Assembly: GCF_028640845.1 (NCBI RefSeq)
Contig: NC_080546.1
Coordinates: 16,892,020-16,956,019, forward strand
Length of the DNA stretch: 64,000 nucleotides
Direction of reading: 5' to 3'
Source of the DNA: Ahaetulla prasina
Taxonomy: Eukaryota > Chordata > Lepidosauria > Squamata > Colubridae
Both the position numbers and the translations under genes were made by a program. Positions within the stretch are counted from its first letter, which is position 1; every line of letters starts with the position of its first letter. The notes below the pieces were generated by a model that worked only from the letters and a program-made list of their open reading frames with translations, was not told where the DNA came from and ran no database searches. Below are positions 21,976 to 34,900 of the stretch, piece by piece.

Positions 21976-24900
21976 CTTTAGAAATAAAAAAAAAATGTTT
22001 TTATAGTTGAACAACTGTTGTGTTATGTAATGTCACATCTAGGTAGTTTTTGTGCACACAATTCCAAATTACAGGCATAGTTTCCCTGTGACACATGATA
22101 CTTATAATACATACAACGAATAAACAATTCTGGAATAATTTTGCTTGTAAACTAGCCTTCCATCATCTGGTGTTTTTCAGTTGGATTGGACTTTGAATTC
22201 CAGAACTGAGTAATGGATTATGAGAACTGAACGCTCAGATATTTAGATATAACTTCACTGCAGTTGAAAGAAGCAGCGATAGGCAATGGGGTGAAGGTGA
22301 AGCAGTAGGGTGGGTTACATGCCTAGCCATTATATGGCTGGAGTACTAGTCAATGTGGAGCATGGACAAGATACCAGGCATCTACAATTAGAGTTGGACA
22401 AAATTTCTGGGGCCACTCATAAAGTATCTTCATATTGCATATTTTCTTGCAGTGGACTACTGTATTGAAGCAAATTCTTGGGATCCAATGCTATATCTTT
22501 TCTTTTATGTACGCTGAGAGCATATGCACCAAGACAAATTCCTTGTGTATCCAATTACACTTGGCCAATAAAAAATTCTATTCTATTCCATTCCATTCCA
22601 TTCCATTCTATATGCTTCGATTGCCTTCACAAACAATAATCTTTTAGGCATGGACATTACTAAATGTTTATGTAGAAAGAAGTCTCTGAAAAATCTAAGT
22701 ATTCTCCTGGTGAAGGTAAAATACTATGGTTGATAGATGATAGATAGATAAATAGGTAGATAGATCGATGATGATAGATAGATAAATAGGTAGATGGATG
22801 GATAGAGATAGATAGATAGATAGATATAACTCATATAGATGATAGATACTGTAGAGTCAGAAAAAAAACACCTTTCCCACCTTTCAAATCTTGTGGACCA
22901 CAAACGTTTAATAGAATAACCAAAGAATATAACAGAATACCAAAAAGTATTTGATACATACCGAGAGAGTCTATAAGGATTCTATTTCTGTTGGGGAAAA
23001 AAAGAATTTTTTAATTTCTCATAAGAAAGGTCAATATATAGATTAGCTTTCACTGTTTTAAATAGATGCTCTTCGTCTTAGGTAAAACAACATCCTATCT
23101 TTATGTACCACAATCCTTACTAATAATCTCTTTTTTTGAAAACTGAAACCACAGCTCCCTATTTGAGATGGTAGGTGGGGTGGGGGGAGCTGGGAGAGCT
23201 TCACCTGGATTCTACGGTCATAGCTGATGAGGTCCAGGAAGATCTTCCAAGCGGTTAGCTTTCCCCAAGCCGGGATGCTCTGTGGGACAGTTAGGGTTTC
23301 TCATCCAAGCCATTTGGGAAGACACCTGGTTGGAGAAGGCCGGTTTGCATTTTGCATTGATGGAAAGATGCTATGGAAGTGCTACTAAGCAAGTGCTTGC
23401 CCTAATGGTCTACAGATTTTAATCCTCTCCTGTCTTGAGACTTTAGAAATTAAGCTGGGAGTGGTGGTATTATTAAACTTTTCCACAAGTGCCGTAAGAA
23501 CTAAAAGGATGCATCATTGCCCTCATTTTCATTTCCCCGTCCTCCCATCTTCCCCAAGAGATGTTGAAGAAGTGGGCTTGCCCTTGCTTATCTCAGAGGG
23601 TTGGGATGGAAAACCAAGCACTAATCTTTGCGCCTATGTCAAGAGTGTACATATTGCCATTAAGTCAGAACTAGTACTAAAATTCTCTTGCTTCATACTT
23701 TCAGAGGAATGCGTTGCCAGCTTCTAACCCCACCCTTGATTTTTAATACAAGTGGTTGTACTAAAGTTGTTGCCTTCAGAAGTGGATGCTCCATTACTGG
23801 AGGCTTTCAAAAAGAGACCGCACAACCATTTGTTTGAAATGGAATAGGGTTTCCTGCCTGAGCAGGGGGCTGGACTAGAAGACCTCCTAGGTGCCTTCCA
23901 AATCTGTTGTTATTCTGTATCTGTCCATGGTCTAGACCAGAGGTCTTCAAACTTGGAAGCTTTAAGACTTGTGGACTTCAACTCCCAGAATTCTCCAGCC
24001 AGCATAGCTAATTGATTAAGCCAGGGTTCCTCAAACTTGGAAGCTTTAAGACTTGTGGACTTCAACTCCCAGAATTCTCCAGCCAGCTATGCTATGCTGG
24101 TTGGAGAATTCTGGGAGTTGAAGTCCTCAGGTCTTAAAGCTGCCAAGTTTGAAGACCTTCGGTCTCGAACATCACTTTTCCTGCATGGAAATTTCCGCTG
24201 AAAATGGTGGTGCTGAGATGATATTTTCATTCTGATACCAGAACTATTTATTCATTCAGCCAGGGTTCAAAGTTACAACTGCACTGGAAAAGTGATTTAC
24301 GACTGGTCCTTGCACAAATGACCATCACAACACCCCCATGGTCATGTGATTAAAATTTGGGTGCTTGGAAACTAGCATGTGTTTATGATGGTTGACATAT
24401 CCTGGAGGCATGCAATTGCCATTTGAAGCCTTCCTAGTTGTCTTCCAATAAGTACAATCAATGGGCAAAGCTGGATCCACATAAGAACCATGTGATTCAT
24501 TTAACAACTGCAGTATGTAAAAAAAAAAATTGGGCAGAACTCACTTAACAATCACCTTGCTTACGGAACTGACCCAATTGTGGGCATAAGTAGAGGACTA
24601 CCTGTACCATAAGATAAAGCTGCAGGGAGTGCACTTGCTTCAGTAGTAGGTGGAATAGGAGATGGGATGGAATGATTATATGGTCAGGAATCTGCATTTC
24701 TAGTACTGTTTAAGCTGGATGAGGACAAGAAGGTGAGTTTTATGTATATAAAATAACATAAATTACTTACCCCTAGGATAGGTGGAAAACCCTAGGAACA
24801 GAGTAAATATTAGATTATTTCAGCAAGTCTTTAATAGTAAACTAACTAATGGATCTGCGTTCCACTCCCTTACAAAACTGACAAATACGCTCCATTGGGA

Positions 24901-27900
24901 GTGTCTGTTCTCAACAACTATGCACCTTGCACTTCACATGGTTTTCGCCTTGTGAAAGTCCCTTCTAATTAGTTTCCGCATCATATCACTGATTCCTCCT
25001 CCATCTGTTTTATACATATGACTAGTATTAAGGAAAGAATTAGGGTGCCATACTATTTGAACCATCCGGAGGCCCTGAGGACACTAGAAATAATTTTTTA
25101 AAAGGCCAATCGGCTCTCGCCAAACTCTAGGTATGTTTAGGAGAGGAGGAAATGATGTCCAGGCCACTAGGTGAAAAATGGCCTGGAAAGGATTACCATT
25201 AATCTGGAAATGAGGCTCTGAGTGTTGGACCAAATGTCTTTTTGGCTGGATATGGGTCCTAAAACTTACGCACTTTAGAAATTTAGTTGTCACGTGGTTT
25301 GTTTTTTTAAAATTCGCCTTCCTTTCTCCAAATCTTTGTTGCCGTGGTGAAATCCATTTTTTTTAACTATGGGCGTGGCTTGGTGGGTGTGGCTTGGTGG
25401 GTGTGGCAGGTGAAGGATACTGCAAAATCCCCATTCCCTCCCCTGGGGGAAGGATACTGCAAAATCTTCATTCCCACCCCACTCTGGGACCAGCCAGAGG
25501 TGGTATTTGCCGGTTCTCCGAACTACTCAAAATTTCCACTACCGGTTTTCCCAACTACTCAAAATTTCTGCTACCAGTTTTGCAGAACCTGTCAGAACCT
25601 GCTGGATTTCACCCCTGCTTTGTTGGATATCTTTCATTCCTATCTAAAAAGTCGGTCCTATTCATCGGACTAATGGATAACATGATATTGTCTGAGTAGA
25701 ATCTTGGATCTTAGTAACCTGAGGATGCTGGAATGCAGATCTTACCGCCATTCCGGGAAATCCAGGGTAAAACTAAAAAAGAGATAGAAGGACAAAGGAA
25801 CATAAGAAACATAAAATCAGTACAGTACTTTGAATTCCCATAACAGGGTTTAATTAATAGTCCGAAGCCCCCTTCATGTGTAAAGTCTGTGCCCCCGTCT
25901 CAGTGGCTTTGAGCATGGAAAACTCAACCATTGATGTCTCAGTCTATGGCAATCTAGATCTAGAATTTTCCAAAACAGGAGTGTTGCTTATATTCACAAT
26001 ACAGGTAGTCCTCGACATACGACCACAATGGAACTAAGTTGCTAAACAAGATGTTTGTTAAGTGAGTTTTCCCCATTTTACGACCTTTGTTGTCATCGTG
26101 GTTAAGTGAAGCGCTGCAATTGTTAAGTTAGCAACATGGTTGTTAAATGAATCTGGCTTCCCTCTTGACTCCACTTGTCAGAAGATTGCAAAAGATGATC
26201 ACATGACACATGATCGGGACAGTGCAACCGTCATAACTATGAGTCGGTGGCCAAGCATCTGAATTTTGATGGTGTAACCATGGGGATGGTGCTTTGCCTT
26301 GGAAAACTGTTTAAACGCTTCTATCTTTTACCATCTTGCACCAGGCCCTAAATGGATTTATTGAGACTGAATATTTATTGAGACTGAAATAGACCTTGTT
26401 TATCATCTATACCGCTCTGGGGCCATACCATCTTTTAGCCGCCTTTTTTCCCATGAGATATTCACCTTTTGAACTTCTTCGCTTGCGAGATGCCCCCGCC
26501 TCGCAAGAATGCCCCTCCACACTATCGAGGGCCTGCCTTAATGAAGGATCTTGGGACCCAGAGAGGTGGCATGCGTCTAAGAAGAATCTTTGGGGGTTTT
26601 TAAATAAGTTTTTAACTAAGGGTTTTTTAAAGGGGGGGAGGGCAAGGACGGGGGGGGGAACCCGTGGGGGAGGATATGTCCACTCCCAGCGCGTGCTCAC
26701 GGCATTACTTTAGTTGGTCCGAAGTCAGGGGAGGGGAGTGTGCAGAGCGTAGAGTGTCATTCCATCTGTACGGTCAGTGGGAGAGGCAGATATGGCAGAG
26801 GCAAGGGGCCGTATCGTTCTTTGGGAGCACGTGTTCGATGTTTAAAGGCGATCACGTGCTCTGGCCCCTCAGTCCTTACTCGTTCCCCGGATGGTCAGGA
26901 CCCTCAGGGCTTGGGTCTTCGACTGATGTTGTGCAATGCCCGGTCCGTGGCTAATAAGGCTCCCTTGATTTGTGATCTTATTCAGAGGGAGTCCGCGGAC
27001 TTTGCGGGCATTACGGAGACCTGGTTGGGCACAGAGGGGGGTGTACCCCTGGTTGAACTGTGCCCTCCAGGTTTCCGTGCATTCCATCAGCCGAGGGCCC
27101 TAGGTAGGGGTGGTGGGTGGTGGTGGTTGTGATTAAAGAGAGCCTAGAGCCGAGGGAGTCCACTGTGCCTCAGATAGCTGGTTGTGAATCCCTCCTTGTG
27201 AAGTGGGGCCATAGGAATCAGATGGGTCTATTGATCACGTACCTGACTCCTTGCTGCGTGACTACAGCCCTGCCTGAACTACTAGAGGTGCTTGCCAGGA
27301 TGGCGGTTGAGATCCCCAGACTTTTGGTCATGGGGGATTTCAACTTGCCATCGGCCGGCTTGTCATCAACAGTGGTCCAGGAGTTCCAGGCTTCCATGAC
27401 GGCCTTGGACCTGGTTCAAGTAAATGATGGCCCTACACACACTGGGGGAGGCGCACTAGACTTGATTTTTATCTCTGGACAGTGGTTTAATGATCTGGAA
27501 TTAGGAGATTTAGTGATGGAACCGGTGTCATGGTCAGATCATTTTCTCCTTCGCCTAGACTTTCGGACCGCCGCTCACCACCGCAGGGAGACGGAGCCAA
27601 TGCGTTGGTTCCGTCCCAGGCGTCTGATGGACCCTGAGAGGTTCCGGACAGAGCTTGGGCTGTTTCCTGAGGATCTTGCCCATGGCACGACTGAAGAACT
27701 AGTTGCGGCCTGGGAATGGGCCGTGGCTGGGGCTTTGGACCGTGTCGTGCCTTTGCGGCCTCTGACCCGGCGTAGATCTCAATTCGCTCCTTGGTTTTCC
27801 GAGGAGCTGAGGGAGATGAAACGCCGGAGAAGACGCCTAGAGAGCGCCTGGAGGTCTAGCCATTCCGAGGCTGATCGGACACTAGTGAGGTCTTTTACTA

Positions 27901-28884
27901 AGACCTACCTAGTGGCAATGAGGGAGGCGAAACGTTCTTACGTTTCCACCCTCATTGCATCGGCAGATAACCGCCCGGCCGCCTTGTTTCGGGTGGCCCG
28001 TTCCCTCCTTCATCAGGAGGGACGGGATGACCCCTTACAGGGACGTGCTGAGGAGTTTAACGGTTATCTATACGATAAAATCGTTCAGCTTCGGGATAGT
28101 CTGGACCAAAATTGCGATGTTCCTGGCGAGATGACGGAGTTGCGTCTTGTTGAGGTGGTTTGGGATGAGTTTGATTCTGTGGCTCTTGAGGATGTGGACA
28201 GGCTGCTGGGGAGGTTACATGCAACTACATGTTTACTGGACCCGTGTCCCTCCTGGTTAGTACTGGCTACTCAGGAAGTGACACGAGGCTGGCTCCGGGG
28301 AATTATAAATGCTTCATTGGTGGAAGGGGTTTTCCCCGCTGCCTTGAAAGAGGCGGTGGTGAGACCCCTCCTCAAGAAGCCTTCCCTGGACCCAGCTATT
28401 TTGGTCACTACCTTTAAAGCGCTCCATGGCTTAGGGCCCGGGTACTTACGGGACCGCCTGCTGTTACCTCATGCCTCCCACCGACCCGTACGCTCACACA
28501 GAGAGGGTCTTCTCAGGATGCCGTCCACCAAACAATGTCGGCTCGCGGCCCCCAGGGGTAGGGCCTTCTCTGTGGGAGCTCCTACGCTTTGGAACGAACT
28601 TCCCCCTGGTTTACGCCAAGTGCCTGATCTTCGGACTTTTCGCCGTGAGCTGAAAACGCATTTATTTATCCAAGCGGGACTGGATTAAAAGTTTTACTTA
28701 ATTTTAACTGGGGTTAATTATTAATTTTTAGGTAATGGGGTTTTATCATTTTAACTGTAATTTTAAATTCTGGCCTATTTAAATAAGTTTTTTAATTAGT
28801 TTTTATTGTGTATGATTTCTGTATTTTTATCTGGCTGTAAACCGCCCTGAGTCCTTCAGGAGATAGGGCGGTATAAAAATTTGA

Positions 28885-28916
<32 letters not shown>

Positions 28917-31900
28917 AACAGTCGTAAATGTGAAACACGGTCATAAATCAGTTTTTTTCAGTGCTGTTATAACATTTAGAATGATCTAAATCAGGGGTCT
29001 CCAACTTTGATCCCTTTAAGACTTGTGGACTTCAACTCCCAGAGTTCCTCAGCCAGCTTTGCTGGCTGAGGGACTCTGGGAGTTGAAGTCCACAAGTCTT
29101 AAAGGGACCAAGGTTGGAGACCCCTGATCTAAATGGTGTAAATCGAGGATTAGCTGTAAATTGTTGCCTAGCCTCAAATTTGAGAAACTCCAAGCAAGGT
29201 TGTCTGTTAAGTCTTAGAAAAGGCAGTGTAAAGAAGTGTCAACATTAAAAGGGCGGAGATGTCTAGATAGAACGACAGTCAACAAAAATGGCTTCATTCT
29301 CCTGCTAAGTTCTCTTGTGCACAAGCACAAGCTACACTCAAAATGTCTTGGCTGAAAACAAAGCCCAAACTTGGGGACTCTGATATAGCCCAGCCTACCT
29401 CAAGACTGTTCTGACCTAGGCTTCCTTAGAAAGTATACAGCACAATCTTAGTCCCAGCAAACCTCTTTTATTCATATGGCTATGAATTATTGTCATTCAC
29501 AGTCCGCAAGTCTTCACAAACAGTCTTGCAGGGAAATGTTTACAAACACCCACCTTATCTTCCACGGAATGCTGCCAGAGAACTAGTTGCCAAATGCAGG
29601 GCAAGGCCAAACTTAGCACAGAGTCAAACAGAACTTTCCCAGAGCTTTTACTGACCAGATGAACTAATTGCTTCCTGCAAAAGCTCACATCCCATTTGCT
29701 CCTCTTTTATGTCTTATGGGAGGGGCCAATCATCTCCAAGCCTTACTCCCAAGTCGACCCTGTTTTCTTAATTGTTCTTGTCTTCTGGCAGCTCTGCGCA
29801 TGCGCACACTAGGAACAGGCTCCTGCTGTTCTTCTGCCTCACTGATGTCAGACTCCGAAGGCAGCAAATAACTACCAGATGGCCTTGGCCCCCTTTCTGC
29901 CTCCGACTTAGAACCCTCGTCCGAGCCTTCCCCAGACTTCAGGACTGGCCGATGTTCCTCCCCAACCTCCTCACTGTCTGAATCTGCTGCTAGCTCTGCT
30001 GACCACTGGCAAGCCACAACAACTATACTGTAGAAGGAAGACATTCAACCCCTACCACTCATGAAATTTGTTTTGGCCTGTCAGGGTAGACAAGCTATAA
30101 ACAACAATAATAAGAGCACAAACTAGTCACTGCTTTGAATGGCACTGCAAGGATCCTGTAATAACGAGAGAATTTCAGACAAGCTTAGCTGGTACAGCAA
30201 ATACCCCTGGATCCACCCAATACAACTGGATCTCTAACACAGAAGAATCTCTGAGGATACTTTGGCATACGGACCAGGAGATACTATGCTGCTGCTCCCC
30301 ACCCACCCCAATAGCTGGTCCTCAGCTGCCTGAGCAATCTAGTTTTTTAAAAAATATACACAGTAGTGTTTTGACAATTAGATGTCACACTGTTCTTAAA
30401 AAGACAACCAGATTTTGGGACGCCCAGTGAAATGGCCTTCAGAACTTGATGATTGACAGATGACTGAATGAAGAGCATTGGTCTTACCTGAGGAGGTGCT
30501 GGAACCTAGAGTAGAGCAAAAAAAAAAAGGGTGTGTGTATGAGAAATTCCATATCACATGAAATAGGCCCATGCACAAGTGTTTACATTCAGAATAACAG
30601 AGTTGGATGGGACCTTGGAGGTCTTCTAGTCCAACCCCTGCTCAAGCAGGAGATCTTATACCATTTCAAACAAATATACCATTTCACCCTATACAGTACA
30701 ATTTCAGACAAATATAACCACTTCGCCTCCCACATACAGTTCATATTGCTGAGCTGCCATGTGAATTTTGTGGAGGTTAATTATCTTTGCAGAAACTTGG
30801 CATCTCACCTAATCTTATGGAAGAAACACTTTTCAATTTATCCTGAGTTGCCTCTTCAAATTTAAATTTGTACTATGTTATTGAGCTTATTGAAATGAAT
30901 GGGTGTTGTTAGCTGAGTTAAAGCTAACAGCATCTATTGTCAGTGCCAAGTTTCAGCTTGGGAAAATGCAACTATCAAGAACCTCTTCATCTATGCAGGT
31001 ATACAATCTTGTTAATGCCCCTATCTATGACTATGGTCTCATTATACTTGTACTTCACTTAGCCCTGGTAATTAGGAATTACAATTGCTATTTAAGAAAA
31101 TTTATATGGACACCCAACTCACTTCTCGTTGACTCCAGGCAACTTACAAGGATAAAAACCTATTATAAGATTGTTGGAGGCAATGTGCTGACATTCTAAA
31201 CCAAGTGTCTGAACAGTTGTGTCTATGGAGATCGTGTCTAGGGAGATTCTCAGTCATCCAGGTCATGGTTGTCCCAAAGGTGATTTTTTCAAGAGGCAAC
31301 TGGACTTTCTGGGGGTTTTTTTTGAAGACGCTTCGCTTTTCATCCAAGAAGCTTTTTCAGCTCTGAGTGGATGGTGAGGAATGGAAGGGTTTATACTCCT
31401 TGTAGACAGCTGGTCATTCGCCTTCTTTTAGAGAGTCATTGAGACTACTAGGAGGTTTATCTATATCCTCAGGGTCACCTGAGTGGTGCAAATGGGTGTG
31501 GAGCCTTCTTGGCTGCAGGATGTTTTCTGCCCTGTGTCCCTTCACTGCTGAAGACAGGTGCAGACCGTTTGCGCTTCAGTTTGACATGCACAGACTCATC
31601 CTGAATATAAATCGTTCCATTCTCTACCATCCAATCAGAGTGGAAGAAGCTTCTTGGGTGAGAAGCGAAACGTCTTCAAAGAAAAACAAGAAAATCCAGT
31701 CACCTTCTGGAAAAAAAGCCACCTTTGGGTCTAAGTGCTATTGCTATAAAAACAATAAAAAGCAATACCGGCCCCCAAACTCCTTTGGTGATAACAATCA
31801 AATGAGCCATTTGATGGACTCCATTGCTCCATCCCACTCTGGGATCCCCCAGCCCCATTGGCAAAACCGGGTCTTCAAAGCCTTGAGCAACAATGTGAAG

Positions 31901-34900
31901 CTGGGGCCAATCTTATCTCTGCGGGGATGATGTTCCAAGGAAGGAGCCACCACGGAGAAGGCCCTTCTTCTTGGTCCTGCTAGATGAAACTCCTTAGGAG
32001 AGGGGCCCAGTAGCATTCCCTGCCTCCCCGCTCTGGTGGGTCAAGTAGTTGTGACCGGGAAAAGATAGTCCTTCAAATAACCTGATCCAAGACCATGTAG
32101 GGCTTTGAAGGTGACAACCAACACCTTGAATTGGATCCGGAAGCAAATCTCTATAGAAATAGAGAAGGCTCTGTATGAGTTTAGACATATGCAGTACTAA
32201 GTGCTTAACTAGAAGGATTAAAATTAAATCCTTCCCTCTATGGTCATGAGTTATGTGGAATCTATTTTCCTTTGTATTTTATATTAACTAATATAATTTT
32301 TTTTGATATGAGTTATGTGGAAATTATTCCAATAAAAAATCAACCCGAAGAGGGAAGAATTAACTATTTTCTGCCCATCTTCATCATACTTTTAGTGAAT
32401 TATTTTCCTCTATTCAAGCCTGGGAACTTCCATTGTACAATGTGGGCGGAGTTTATGGCCACTGCTTTTTCAGTTTGGCCTCCTCTTGAATTGTTGAGAC
32501 TGCAGTGTTGTACTTTTGACACACTGGAGAAGATATAAAATGGGGAAGTAAAATGAATTCTGGAACATCTACAGCACGGGTGACATCTTTAAGACCTGTG
32601 GACTTCAACTCCCAGAATTCCCCTGCTGACATGACTGGTTAAAGATTTCTGGAAGTTGAAGTCCACAGGTCTTAAAGATACCAAGGTTGGAGACCCAGGT
32701 CTAGAAGAATACTCAAACTTTTTTAAGGAAAAGACTTGACTGTACTGCAAACTTACTCAGGTTTTTGTAGCAGATTGTTGTAAGTTTGCAATGCAGAAAT
32801 GCTTAATTTTTTTACATGCCAGCCTAGACAGAAACAATGCAAAATGAATAATGAGAAATTGTCTTACTAGGTATTGAGCTAGCGGCATCCCTGCTGCATT
32901 TATCTAAAGAAAACAGATACATATCAGTCAGATCAGTATATCTCCTATTGCTATGCCCCTCTGATTTAAGCCATGCTACCATTTTGTTCTGAATGCTACA
33001 TTTATTTTTCTTTTGCATACATGAATTGTGTCATGCAGGGTGGGCGAAGAGATAGGAAATGGCATTTCATCCTTCATCCTTCCAAGGTGGGTAAAATGAG
33101 GACCCAGATTGTTGGAGGCAATATGCTGACTCTTTAAACCACTTAAAGAGGGCTGTAAAAGCACTATGACGCGGTATTTAAGTCTAAGTGCTATTGCTAT
33201 TGCTATTGTCTTTCTAGATCCTTTGAGAAGCAATTCCATAAAACTTAATAATAATTTGTATGTTTAACCTGTCAATTGTTGAAAGTCATGTGATTTGGGT
33301 GGCACAGTTTTGAACCTGGTGAGAGATTCCCGCCCACCCCTACCCCGACTGTATTATCTCATACCGCAGCTGGGTCAAGTGGTACTGGGATAGGAACCTG
33401 TAAGATAAAACAAATACAGAAATAAGTCATATAAGACACAAGAGCATACAATAGAACTTAGAAGCAGTCCTTGACTTAAAACAGTTCATTTAGTGACCAT
33501 TACAACGGCAGTGAAAAAAGTTACTTAGGTCAATTTTTCACACTTCTGACCGTTGCTGCATCCCCATCGTCACATGATTTACATTCGGATGCTTGAGAAC
33601 TGACTCAAATGTATGACTGTTGCAATGCCCCGGAGTCATGTGACCCCCACCTTTTGTAACCTTCTGACAAGTAAGGTCAACGGGGAACCAGATTCACTTA
33701 ACAAACGTGTTACTAATTTAAGAACTGCAGTGATTCACTTAAGAAATGTGGCAAAAAAAGTCGTAAAATGGGGCAAAACTCACTTAACAAATTTCTCGCT
33801 TAGCAACAGAAATTTTGGGCTCAGTTATAGTCGTAAGACAAGGACTACCTGTAGTTTTCTGCATACCCAATGGCGTTCACTATTCTATTTAATTGGCAAT
33901 CAATGCTGTCTCTGCCCACCAGAATAATGGCAGTTGAATAAAGGTAAAGGTTCCCCTTGCACTTATGTGTTAGTCATTCCCGACTCTAGGGGGCAGTGTT
34001 CAACTCTGTATCAAAGCCGAAGAGCCAGCACTGTCCGACGATGTCTCCGTGGTCATGTGGCCGGCATGACTCAATGCCAAAGGTGCACAGAATGCTGTTA
34101 CCTTCCCACCAAAGGCGGTCCCTATTTTTCTACTTGCATTTTTTACGTGCTTTCGAACTGCTAGGTTGGCAGAAGCTGGGACAAGTAACGGGAGCTCACC
34201 CCATTACGTGGTGTTAGGGATTCGAACTGCTGAACTGCCGACCTTTTGATCGACAAGCTCAGTGTCTTAGCCACTGAGCCACCATGCCCCAGTTGAATAC
34301 CTGCTATCAAATAAGATGCTTACAAATTGCCAAAAAACACTGCTTAGCAAAATGCAGAGCAATTTCTCCCCCACCCCCCATTTCCTTCACAGTACAGATG
34401 GAATCTGATTTGGAAAAGTTACCTTGAACTTGAGCAGCTTGAGTTACTTGGTATTACAGTGCCATCTAGCGATAGCAATGATGTACACAAATCTTAGCAT
34501 GCTCATGGAGTGGACCTCAGATCCCAAATGGGCCATCAATCAGTGGATACCTGCTTTTCTGTATTTAGACCTTCTGAATGATCCTTCCCCAGAAAAGAAA
34601 CCTTTTCTTATGAATATTGTTAAAGCAGCTCTTAGCTAAAAAGGTTTTGACCAGGCCTACCAAAGAAGCAGGCTCTCAAATACAACGGGAAAAGCTCAAA
34701 TAGAAAAGATGGCAGGCTCTTTTTGTATCATGGTCTGGAGCAGGGGTCTCCAACCTTGGAGGAGCCTGGAGGACTTCAACTCCCAGAATTCCCCAGCCAG
34801 CTTTGCTGGGAGCTGAAGTCCTCCAGTCTTAAAGTGGCCAAGGTTGGAGACCCCTGGTCTGGAAAATCCCGCCCTTGATCTGCTAAGATCATCACAGAAC

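Noticed and set aside
27117..28688. 523-codon host gene
   Set aside because: Endonuclease motifs (GDFN, SDHF) and the C-terminus match CR1-type LINEs; the 3' end is a LINE tail.
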